A stretch of 13,396 bases of DNA from CAYSLC01 sp964431545 (GTDB taxonomy: Bacteria; Desulfobacterota; Desulfobacteria; Desulfobacterales; JAABSP01): the NCBI GenBank assembly GCA_964431545.1, contig CAYSLC010000150.1, positions 1-13,396 of the forward strand. The letters run 5' to 3'. The position numbers and the translations under genes were made by a program. Below are positions 1-6,121 of the stretch, one piece after another. The notes under the pieces are model-generated. The model was not told where the DNA came from and searched no databases. It worked only from the letters and a program-made list of their open reading frames with translations. Each line of letters opens with the position of its first letter. The first letter of the stretch is position 1.

Positions 1-88
1 GGGTAACGCTCCCACGGATGGTGAACAAAATCATGCGCGGATCAAGGCGATTTGCCGGTCAGCCGCGGCAATTGTGTAAGGTGTCCCC

Positions 89-135
89 GGAACTCGGCGG
101 GAACTCCGGTACTCGAACTCTAACGCCCGGAACTC
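89..135. repeat. Four short GAACTC direct repeats upstream of the beta-helix gene
   Basis: The leader before the first gene carries GGAACTC at 89-95, 100-106 and 129-135, and CGAACTC at 114-120. The starts are 11, 14 and 15 bases apart. This could be a clustered regulator site or a decayed tandem repeat. No convincing -35/-10 pair was seen with it, and the rest of 1-178 shows nothing else I can support. The function is unknown. Confidence 0.3.
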
Positions 136-178
136 TCTGAAAAGGGGGGACCATCCAAACCATCGGAGGAAAAAAAAG

Positions 179-1624
179 ATGAGACGGTTCTGTTTCTTTC
201 TGGCGATCATCGCATCCTTGTCCTGCCGAATCTCCAATTCCGCCGCCGGGACGGAAGTCGGCGGCGGGATCGACTTCGACACAACCTGGTCGATGACGGG
301 AAGTCCCTATATCGTGACATCCTCCACCACCCTGATGAGTGGAGTGACCTTGACGGTGGAAGCCGGGGTAGAGATCCGATTTCGTCCCGGCGTACCGATG
401 GTGATCAACGGAACCATCTCGGCTGTGGGATCGGCGTCCCAACCGATCCGCTTCACATCGGATGAAATCACCCCCGCCGCCGGCGACTGGAACGGGATCC
501 ACTTCAGGGTGGGCAGTTCCGACAGCGCCCTCGAATGGTGCATCCTCGAGTACGCCGTCACGTCGGTCACCGTATTTGCCTATTACAGCGAACAGGTAAC
601 ACCGGAATTTTCCAACTGTGTCATGCGCCTCAACTCCCAGAATGGGATCCATGTGGAATCGATGCCAAGAGGCTGTCAATCCGCCTACGCCGGGCCGACG
701 GTCGAGGGATGCATAGTCGAATCGAACGGTTCCGACGGTATTTTCTACGACGCCCATGGCCACGGTTCCATCGGCTGCGCCCCTCGCTCCCAGGGTAAAA
801 TCGGCGGGTCGATCCGAAATTGTCTCGTCCGGTACAACGGGGATCAAGGGCTACGCCTGCTCACGGATGCCGGCCATGACACCTCCGGGGAGATCTATAC
901 GACATTGGACGGCAACACCATCTTTGAAAACGGCGGCAGCGGCGTCGAGGTCTCCGGCGACACCTCCAACCGGCCGCGCATCATCAATAATCTGATCTTC
1001 GGGAACGCGAAGACGGGAATCCATTTCAATGCCTATGTGAGCGGCGTCTTCCGGATGTCCATGAGCAACAACACCGTCTACGGGAACACGGAAAACGGCG
1101 TCTATTTGGGAGGGAACTCCCTGGAATCGATCTACTTCACCAACAACATCATCGCGGAGAACGGCGGATACGGTCTCGTCATGACGCCGGGGGAGACCCT
1201 TTTCGTCAGGGGAAACAACGACCTCTGGTCCAACGGCGCCGGGGAATACCTGGACACGACGCCGGCCGCCGGGGATATCTCGGCTCCGCCCCTATTCGCC
1301 GATGCCCAAAACGGGGACTTCCATCTCCTTGCCGAATCGCCGTGCATCGATGCCGGAAACACCACCACCGCGGCCACGACGGACGTGGACGGTGAACAGA
1401 GACCGGCCTATGATGGATTCGATATCGGGGCGGATGAGTTCGCCACGGTGATCGGCGACATCGACAGAGACCGCCGTCTCGACCTGTCGGACCTGATCAC
1501 CGTCCTACGAATCTGCACCGGCCTTTCCGTATCCACGGACATCCACATGGATGCGGAGCCGGTGGTCGACAGCCGGATCGACTTGATGGATGGGCTTCAT
1601 ATCCTGGGGGAGATGGCCAGGTGA
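179..1624 (+). CDS. Secreted right-handed parallel beta-helix protein with C-terminal dockerin-like domain
   Basis: This is a 481-residue exported protein. The ATG at 179 follows GGAGGA at 165-170, and the N-terminus (MRRFCFFLAIIASLSC) is a basic, hydrophobic signal peptide, probably cleaved near SNSAAG; there is no proper lipobox. Residues about 30-370 are a run of short beta-helix coils rich in Asn and Gly (for example N-N-L-I-F-G-N, N-N-T-V-Y-G-N, N-N-I-I-A-E-N), typical of pectate-lyase-like or NosD-like folds. SPCIDAG at about 387-393 followed by DIGADE resembles the choice-of-anchor Q segment often found at the end of such helices. Residues 426-481 look like a type I dockerin: the first loop (DIDRDRRLDLSD) keeps every calcium-binding Asp, while the second (around DSRIDLMD) is degenerate. 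The protein probably acts at the cell surface or outside the cell, perhaps on polysaccharide. No enzymatic residues can be assigned, so substrate and activity are unknown. Confidence 0.85.
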   Translation: MRRFCFFLAIIASLSCRISNSAAGTEVGGGIDFDTTWSMTGSPYIVTSSTTLMSGVTLTVEAGVEIRFRPGVPMVINGTISAVGSASQPIRFTSDEITPAAGDWNGIHFRVGSSDSALEWCILEYAVTSVTVFAYYSEQVTPEFSNCVMRLNSQNGIHVESMPRGCQSAYAGPTVEGCIVESNGSDGIFYDAHGHGSIGCAPRSQGKIGGSIRNCLVRYNGDQGLRLLTDAGHDTSGEIYTTLDGNTIFENGGSGVEVSGDTSNRPRIINNLIFGNAKTGIHFNAYVSGVFRMSMSNNTVYGNTENGVYLGGNSLESIYFTNNIIAENGGYGLVMTPGETLFVRGNNDLWSNGAGEYLDTTPAAGDISAPPLFADAQNGDFHLLAESPCIDAGNTTTAATTDVDGEQRPAYDGFDIGADEFATVIGDIDRDRRLDLSDLITVLRICTGLSVSTDIHMDAEPVVDSRIDLMDGLHILGEMAR

Positions 1625-1681
1625 GGCGAACAAATAGGAGTTAAAGATTATTTCGATATAAACGAAAAGGATGATTGAAGC

Positions 1682-1993
1682 ATGAACTCCAGAGCAGACA
1701 AAGCTTTGCTTGATTGGTTGGAAGATCATTATGATGACGTGATGGGCGGGAAAGAGCATCTCCATCATGAAGGAAGTGGAAAACGTACACAATTAGAATG
1801 GCAAGAAGCACGAAATCTTCATGAACAAGAGCAACAACGCCTTATAGCACAACTCCAGACCAAGCAGGAGGATGCGATTAAACGATGGATGGCTCAAGGG
1901 CTCACCAGAGAAAAAGCATGGTCTCGCTGGAAAATGATGGAGGTCAAGGCGCACGAACGCAAACGTATGGATTATGCTTTTCAGAAAGACTGA
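1682..1993 (+). CDS. Small charged hypothetical protein (103 aa)
   Basis: I do not recognise this protein. It is very hydrophilic and rich in Glu, Gln, Lys and Arg, with no signal peptide or membrane segment. Residues about 35-95 look like one or two long helices, possibly coiled coil (EWQEARNLHEQEQQ and after). The ATG at 1682 is preceded by AAAAGG at 1665-1670 and GAAG at 1677-1680, so the ribosome binding site is moderate. The codon and base composition is AT-richer than the genes on either side, which suggests an acquired gene. The gene ends in two consecutive stop codons (TGATGA, 1991-1996), and the next open frame continues in the same phase. It could be a small phage or mobile-element protein. 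Function not assigned. Confidence 0.6.
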   Translation: MNSRADKALLDWLEDHYDDVMGGKEHLHHEGSGKRTQLEWQEARNLHEQEQQRLIAQLQTKQEDAIKRWMAQGLTREKAWSRWKMMEVKAHERKRMDYAFQKD

Positions 1994-2044
1994 TGAGCAC
2001 CTTCTGAGTTCAGGCGCTGCTTCCACCAGGAATACTCACTATCT

Positions 2045-2728
2045 TTGCAATTATGGGGATTGATTGAGCAAGAATTGAGAAAAAAAGAGGTTTTTGGGTT
2101 TAGAAAAATCCTTAAATCGATATTCGGAAGAACCCGGTACAGGATCAAATACAGATTGAAGACGGTATCCTACGTCATTCTGCTGAAACCGTCCGGTTCG
2201 GCGGTCGATGTCTATGAAGACAACGAGATCCGCTTCACCTACAACCTGATCCGGATCTACGAGATGGATGCCCGGGAGATTCTGGACCAGGGCATCCTCT
2301 GCCTGACGCCGTTCGTTCCGCTGATGAAACGCGGACCCGAATCGCTGCAACAGGCCGATGCCCTCATCTACGGAAGCGACCGGTCGAGAACCGAAAAGGC
2401 GGATCCGCTCACCTCGATGGCCATACTGTCGGGACTCGTTTCCAAGGATCTGCCGGTCCAACTGATCAACAGAAGGAAGGATATCATGATCGAATCCGCA
2501 GCATATGACATTATCAAGCAGGATGGGATTCAGGAAGGGATGGTTGTGGTTGCCAGGGAGATGCTCCTTGATGCCCTCTCGACCAAGTTCGGAACGATTC
2601 CGGAGGACATATCCGGCGCCGTCAGTGATATCACCGACCGCGAAAGCCTGAAGGTGCTGCACCGCAAGGCGATCACGTGCCCTGATCTGAAATCGTTCAG
2701 AAAAGAATTGCCCTCCGTCGATTCATAG
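2045..2728 (+). CDS. C-terminal part of an Rpn-like (PD-(D/E)XK nuclease/putative transposase) family protein, probably 5'-truncated
   Basis: The 227-residue product resembles the C-terminal half of Rpn/YhgA-like recombination-promoting nuclease proteins. The core YVILLKPSG followed by YNLIRIYEMDAREIL and a LTPFVPLMKRG stretch matches the region after the nuclease fold, and the end (AREMLLDALSTKFGTIPEDI) matches the usual helical tail. The N-terminal half with the PD-(D/E)XK catalytic residues is absent. The only available start is TTG at 2045 with no clear Shine-Dalgarno sequence. The frame is open back to 1997, just after the preceding gene's tandem stops, without an ATG. This pattern fits a decayed 5'-truncated copy better than a functional gene. 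If expressed it would lack nuclease activity. The family match is from remembered sequence pattern and is moderately secure. Confidence 0.6.
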   Translation: MQLWGLIEQELRKKEVFGFRKILKSIFGRTRYRIKYRLKTVSYVILLKPSGSAVDVYEDNEIRFTYNLIRIYEMDAREILDQGILCLTPFVPLMKRGPESLQQADALIYGSDRSRTEKADPLTSMAILSGLVSKDLPVQLINRRKDIMIESAAYDIIKQDGIQEGMVVVAREMLLDALSTKFGTIPEDISGAVSDITDRESLKVLHRKAITCPDLKSFRKELPSVDS

Positions 2729-2897
2729 GCGTTCCCCCGGAAAATTCAGGAATTCACGGACGGGGGCCGTTGATATGGTTCTTTCATTCTGGAATGATTC
2801 CCGTATAGTGAAAACAGTTCGGGATTACTGGCAAACGGAATAAATGCCACCAAACAGCTCATGAAAAAACTTCCCGCCGGTAAAAAGACCACCTGAT

Positions 2898-2904
2898 AAA
2901 GGAG
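2898..2904 (+). promoter_or_regulatory. Strong ribosome binding site of the antitoxin gene
   Basis: AAAGGAG lies six bases before the ATG at 2911. It fixes the antitoxin start. A possible -10 element TATAGT at 2804-2809 lies upstream, but it has no good -35 partner at the right distance. Confidence 0.6.
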
Positions 2905-2910
2905 TACACC

Positions 2911-3093
2911 ATGCAAACAGAGACCATCAAAGAAAAAGCCCAAGAGTTATTGGAGAAACTGCCAGACTCGGCCAGCTGGGAAGATCTGATGTACCAAATC
3001 TATGTTCGACAGTCGATTGAAGCCGGTATCAAGGATAGTAACGAAGGACGTACGATGGACGTCAAGGAAGTCCGCAAACGATTTGGCTTGTAG
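2911..3093 (+). CDS. Type II antitoxin-like small protein, partner of a ParE/RelE toxin
   Basis: This is a 60-residue protein (starting MQTETIKEKAQELLEKLP) of the kind that commonly precedes ParE/RelE toxins. It has an amphipathic helix, then SWEDLMYQIYVRQSIEAGIKD, then a basic C-terminal end (VKEVRKRFGL). In such pairs the protein binds and neutralises the toxin and often represses its own promoter. The start is set by AAAGGAG six bases upstream. The toxin frame begins 7 bases after the stop codon, a normal toxin-antitoxin spacing. Because the downstream toxin is broken, this antitoxin is now an orphan; it may be a relic, or may protect against a homologous toxin elsewhere. The family assignment rests on pattern and context. 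Confidence 0.75.
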   Translation: MQTETIKEKAQELLEKLPDSASWEDLMYQIYVRQSIEAGIKDSNEGRTMDVKEVRKRFGL

Positions 3094-3100
3094 GTAGATA

Positions 3101-3184
3101 GTGAAGGTTCACTGGACGGATACCGCTATCGAACATTTGGTTGGCATCTACGAACACATTGCGTTGACATCGCCGACCTATGTG
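3101..3184 (+). pseudogene. Truncated ParE/RelE-family toxin, interrupted where a palindromic repeat element begins
   Basis: A GTG start 7 bases after the antitoxin stop opens a frame beginning MKVHWTDTAIEHL and continuing to HIALTSPTY. This is the characteristic first helix pair of ParE/RelE toxins, which are normally about 90-100 residues long. After about 27 residues the homology ends where the palindromic element starts (about 3186). The reading frame runs through the element to a stop at 3293-3295, giving a 64-residue chimera whose C-terminal part is translated repeat. None of the later strand and catalytic region of a ParE toxin can be found downstream, so the gene has lost about 70 percent of its length. 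It is almost certainly non-toxic. Confidence 0.75.
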
Positions 3185-3185
3185 C

Positions 3186-3310
3186 CTCCAAGGGGATGTC
3201 GGGTCCTGAAAGCCCTGAAAGGGCGGCACATACCAGCCCAGGGCCAACGCCCTGGGACCCATGGGCATTACGGTATAAGCCCTGAAAGGGCGTGACATCA
3301 AACCTTGGAG
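3186..3310. repeat. Nested palindromic repeat element (about 125 bp)
   Basis: The element has three layers of symmetry. The outer arms are CTCCAAGG...GATGTC at 3186-3200 and the inverse GACATC...CCTTGGAG at 3294-3310. Inside these lie two copies of AGCCCTGAAAGGGCG (3211-3225 and 3278-3292), each a small hairpin with 5-bp stem GCCCT/AGGGC. At the centre is a perfect 8-bp hairpin, CCCAGGGC-CAAC-GCCCTGGG, at 3237-3256. This matches the style of interspersed palindromic elements seen in many environmental bacteria, where frames read as PRALALGWYVPPFQG-like peptides. It codes for no protein of its own. ATGTGCC occurs on both sides (3180-3186 and 3319-3325) and might be a target duplication, although the left copy overlaps the outer arm by one base. 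Confidence 0.75.
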
Positions 3311-3454
3311 CCCTGTTGATGTGCCACAGGTAACCTAACTGATATCCACCAACCGCTCCTCGCATCCGAATCCTGGTTAAGGTGGAAATCGAGAAACCGG
3401 GTAATGCTCCCGTCCGGAAACGACCCCGCAATCACCGGCCCGCCAAGAAGACCG
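3311..3454. other. Intergenic spacer between repeat element and ketosynthase gene
   Basis: No gene, RNA or clear terminator is seen here on either strand. The last gene of the minus-strand operon stops at 3455, and no GC-rich hairpin followed by a T-run lies immediately after it on that strand. The palindromic element further on (3237-3256) is the nearest strong hairpin that could end the transcript. Confidence 0.4.
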
Positions 3455-4693
3455 TCACCCCTCATACCGCCTCAAAAACAGACACGTATTCACCCCACCG
3501 AACGCGAAGTTCTGAACCGCAGCGATCCGCAGGTCCGTCTCCACCGCCTCGACAACGTGGCGGATCATGGCGCACCGCCGGTCCACCGCCTCCAGGTTGA
3601 GGGTGGGGGCCACGAAACCGGCCTCCATCAGGTATAAGGTGATCAATACCTCGATGACCCCGCAGGTGGCCATGGTGTGGCCCATGTAGCTTTTCAGCCC
3701 CACCACGTGGGGCCGATCTCCGTAGAGAGCACCGATGGCCTGGGCCTCGATGATGTCCCCCATCTTGGTGCCGGTGGCGTGGGCGGAGACCAGATCCACG
3801 TCCCCGGCCTCGATCCGGGCGTTCTCCAGCCCCAGCCGGATCGTCTCCTTGATCCCGTGGACGTTGGGCAGGATCAGGTCTCCGCCGTTGTTGTTGCAGG
3901 AGTACCCGATCACCTCCGCCAGGATGGGGGCCCCGCGCGCCACGGCCAGGTCGTGGGCCTCCAGGAGGATCGCCCCGCCCCCCTCCCCCACCACCAGGCC
4001 GTCCCGCCGGGCGTCGAAGGGGCGGGGGGTCTTGTGGGGGGTGTCGTTGAAGGCGGTGGAGCAGGCCAGAAGGTTGTCGAAGACCGCCACCGTGGTGGTG
4101 TCGTACTCGTCGGCGGCCCCGCAGATCATGGCGTCCTGCATCCCGTACTTGACCATCTCGTAGCCGAACCCGATGGCCTGGGAGCCGGTGGTGCACGCCG
4201 TGGAGGAGGCGATCACCCGGCCGGTGATCCCGAACATCTTGGTGATGTTGACCGCCGTGGTGTGGACCATCGACTTGAGGTAGTCCACGGCCCCGATGGC
4301 GGCCACCTCATCTTTGTCCCCGCCGAAGAAGTTCTTGTAGATCCCCCGCTGGACTGTGGGGCTGCCGTGTGTGGAGCCGTAGGCGACGCCCAGTCGGCCC
4401 GACGCGATGAACCCGGGATCGAGGCCGGCGGCAGCCAGGGTCTCCTTGACGGTCTGGCAGGCGTAATAGGCGACCGGGCCCATGGTCTTTCGGTGGGTCC
4501 GCTTGAAGTCGTATTCGATCGGGTAGTCGACGGTGCCGAAGACCCCGGAGTGGATATGGCCGGTGAGGAGCCCGTCCGGCCGGAGGGGCTTGACCCCGGA
4601 GATCCCTTGGCGGAGGCTCTCCAGGATGGCCGCCTTCCCGTGGCCGATGGGGGTGATGGCGGAGCCGGCGGTGATGACGACGCGTCGTTCCAT
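3455..4693 (-). CDS. FabF-like beta-ketoacyl-ACP synthase (KAS II type, aryl-polyene-like)
   Basis: This 412-residue condensing enzyme joins an acyl group held on its cysteine to malonyl-ACP, extending the chain by two carbons in the cytosol. The complete Cys-His-His set is visible: Cys167 in SSTACTTGSQ, His305 in SAHATGTKMGD, and His339 in KSYMGHTMATCG with Lys334. The motifs GEGGG (about 236-240) and NFAFGGVN (about 395-402) are also normal for the family, and the length is that of a single FabF-type enzyme. The GHTMATCG form, in place of the GHLLGAAG of housekeeping FabF, resembles ketosynthases of aryl polyene and related pigment clusters. The ATG at 4693 gives the expected MERRVVITAGSAITPIG start, but its ribosome binding site is weak. 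It is the last gene of the minus-strand operon, 72 bases after the ACP gene, its presumed partner. Confidence 0.9.
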   Translation of the reverse strand: MERRVVITAGSAITPIGHGKAAILESLRQGISGVKPLRPDGLLTGHIHSGVFGTVDYPIEYDFKRTHRKTMGPVAYYACQTVKETLAAAGLDPGFIASGRLGVAYGSTHGSPTVQRGIYKNFFGGDKDEVAAIGAVDYLKSMVHTTAVNITKMFGITGRVIASSTACTTGSQAIGFGYEMVKYGMQDAMICGAADEYDTTTVAVFDNLLACSTAFNDTPHKTPRPFDARRDGLVVGEGGGAILLEAHDLAVARGAPILAEVIGYSCNNNGGDLILPNVHGIKETIRLGLENARIEAGDVDLVSAHATGTKMGDIIEAQAIGALYGDRPHVVGLKSYMGHTMATCGVIEVLITLYLMEAGFVAPTLNLEAVDRRCAMIRHVVEAVETDLRIAAVQNFAFGGVNTCLFLRRYEG

Positions 4694-4765
4694 GTTGGGC
4701 TTTGGGGTGCTCTCCGGGGCTGTCCGGGGCGGTGACCGGGATCGTCCCCGGCTCCCGCCGCCGGG

Positions 4766-5026
4766 TCAGGCCCGGGCCCCCTCCAGGGATTCGATGTAGT
4801 CGCAGATCTGGTTGATGGTGCGGATGTCCATGGCCTGCTTCTTCTCCTCCTGGGTCAAAGAGACCCCCATCATCCCCTCGATCTCCACCAGCAGCTCGAT
4901 GGCGTCGATGCTGTCGAACTCGTACGCCTCCCGGAGATCTTCGTCCAGCCCCGGATTCTCGATCTCGAAGTTCTCCGCGAAGACCCCCATGAGGTGGTCG
5001 ATGATCTCCTGTCGCGATCGTGCCAT
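4766..5026 (-). CDS. Acyl carrier protein
   Basis: This is an 86-residue acidic carrier protein that holds the growing chain on a phosphopantetheine arm. The attachment site is Ser39 in YEFDSIDAIELL, followed by the usual helix II (VEIEGMMGVSL) and a C-terminal helix ending YIESLEGARA. The ATG at 5026 was chosen because it puts the start (MARSRQEIIDHL) at the normal distance before Ser39. Upstream in-frame starts would add an unrelated Pro/Gly-rich leader. The Shine-Dalgarno sequence is poor (GAGG about 14 bases upstream). The gene sits between the acyltransferase and the ketosynthase and is likely their shared substrate carrier. The DSIDAIEL form is like the specialised ACPs of pigment clusters. 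It is the only ACP in the window. Confidence 0.88.
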   Translation of the reverse strand: MARSRQEIIDHLMGVFAENFEIENPGLDEDLREAYEFDSIDAIELLVEIEGMMGVSLTQEEKKQAMDIRTINQICDYIESLEGARA

Positions 5027-5089
5027 ACCCGTTGTCGTCGCCTCTTTCAATTCCTGTTCAAAACCCCCGGCCGGAGCCGGTCCTCTATC

Positions 5090-5106
5090 CGTGGAGAAGC
5101 TCCACG
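5090..5106. other. Perfect hairpin in the leader before the ACP gene
   Basis: CGTGGAG-AAG-CTCCACG forms a 7-bp perfect stem with a 3-base loop. It lies between the candidate internal promoter and the ACP start. No T-run follows on either strand, so it is not a standard terminator; it could be an RNA processing or stability element, or chance in GC-rich DNA. Confidence 0.3.
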
Positions 5107-5163
5107 CCACGGCGGCCGGTCCGGTGGGATTCCATCCGGTCCGCCCCGGTCCGGGGTCCGGAA

Positions 5164-5192
5164 AGTAGAATCGAATCCGGCCCAAATGTCAA
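5164..5192 (-). promoter_or_regulatory. Candidate internal sigma-70 promoter for ACP and ketosynthase
   Basis: On the minus strand a perfect TTGACA (5192-5187) is followed after 17 bases by TCTACT (5169-5164), which matches four of six -10 positions. The -35 box overlaps the TGA stop of the acyltransferase gene. It lies in the only long gap (162 bases) of the otherwise compact operon, about 130 bases before the ACP start. Transcription from here would give ACP and ketosynthase independently of the upstream genes. Read from sequence only. Confidence 0.45.
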
Positions 5193-6121
5193 CCCATAAG
5201 GTCCGGTTTCTCCTCCGTCCCCGCCGTCCTTTCCCCTTCGATCCGCTCCCCCAGAAACGGGCGGAAATGGTACCACTGGAAGGGATGGGCCCGGACCGCC
5301 GCCTCCAGCAGGGCGGCGTAAGCCTGGGCCGACCGCCGGACCGCCGCGTCCCGGTCCTCCCGGGACGCCGCCCGCACGGTGTACGGTTCGGTGACGGTGA
5401 ACCGGTACCGCCCCTCCCTTGAGCGGAAGGTGAAGAGCACGAAGAGGGGGGCCCCGGAGAGGAGCGCCATCACGTGGGGGGCCTCCGGCAGGCGGACCTC
5501 GTGGCCGAGAAACGCCGCCGGAACCGTCCGCTGGTCCGCCCGCCAGACCACGTCCCCGGCGATGGAGACCAGCCCCCCGCCCTTGAGGAATTGGATCCCC
5601 TCGATGATGTCGAAGGGGGACTCCTCCCCCGCTCCCACGGCGATCACCCGGATCCCGCTCCGGGCAAGGCTCTCCTTCTGCATCGCCTCGATCTGTTCCC
5701 GGTGCTTGACCCCCATGTAGAGGAGCAGCGGGATGCTCCGCCCCTTCTTTCGAAGCAGATGGGCCGCCACCTCCCAGTTGCCCACGTGGGACATGAGGAG
5801 AATGCCACCGGTCCCCCGCTCCACGGCTTTTTCCAGGTTGCCCCACCCCTCGGAGTCGTAGGGGATCTCCCCGGCCTGATGGAGGCGGAACCGGTCGAGG
5901 AAGACCCCGGTGAAGCTCAGGTACTGGCGCCAGGCGCACCACAGTCCGTATAGCCGGGACCGGTCCGGAAACAGGGCCCGGTAGAACCGGACGCCGGCCG
6001 CCACCCGGGCCGGGAAGAGCAGAAAGTACCCGGCCGCCACACCGGCGGCGCTGACCCGGAAGAACCACGCCCCCACCCGGCCCGAGGCGGCGGTGGCGAA
6101 CCGGTAGAAGCGGGCGCTCAT
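5189..6121 (-). CDS. LpxL/HtrB-like lysophospholipid acyltransferase family protein
   Basis: This 310-residue protein belongs to the lipid A lauroyltransferase-like family, which moves an acyl group from ACP to a hydroxyl acceptor at the inner membrane. The catalytic H(X)4E motif is His112-Val-Gly-Asn-Trp-Glu117 in LLMSHVGNWEVAAHL. Later blocks SIAGDVVWRADQ (about 186-197) and FLGHEVRLPEAP (about 204-215), and the WYHFRPF end (283-289), are typical of the family. A hydrophobic N-terminal stretch (about 18-40) should anchor it in the membrane. The ATG at 6121 overlaps the stop of the glycosyltransferase gene as ATGA, so the two are translationally coupled. In aryl polyene and flexirubin-type clusters such enzymes are thought to esterify the finished chain to a lipid or polyol. 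The acceptor here is unknown, and a role in ordinary lipid A synthesis is unlikely given the neighbours. Confidence 0.85.
   Translation of the reverse strand: MSARFYRFATAASGRVGAWFFRVSAAGVAAGYFLLFPARVAAGVRFYRALFPDRSRLYGLWCAWRQYLSFTGVFLDRFRLHQAGEIPYDSEGWGNLEKAVERGTGGILLMSHVGNWEVAAHLLRKKGRSIPLLLYMGVKHREQIEAMQKESLARSGIRVIAVGAGEESPFDIIEGIQFLKGGGLVSIAGDVVWRADQRTVPAAFLGHEVRLPEAPHVMALLSGAPLFVLFTFRSREGRYRFTVTEPYTVRAASREDRDAAVRRSAQAYAALLEAAVRAHPFQWYHFRPFLGERIEGERTAGTEEKPDLMG

Noticed and set aside
2734..2766. CCCCCG/CGGGGG inverted repeat after the Rpn-like gene as a terminator
   Set aside because: The stem is only 6 bp around a 21-base loop and is followed by no T-run; support is too weak.
2775..2843. 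22-codon frame (MVLSFWNDSRIVKTVRDYWQTE) before the antitoxin
   Set aside because: It has no ribosome binding site and no recognisable homology; it could be a relic of a lost gene but cannot be supported.
3186..3310. Palindromic element as a CRISPR repeat or a rho-independent terminator only
   Set aside because: There are no regularly spaced repeats with unique spacers, and the hairpins are not followed by T-runs. The nested symmetry fits an interspersed palindromic element better.
3455..4735. Long plus-strand and second minus-strand frames across the ketosynthase
   Set aside because: They are low-complexity shadows of the ketosynthase, whose catalytic Cys-His-His residues are all in the chosen frame.
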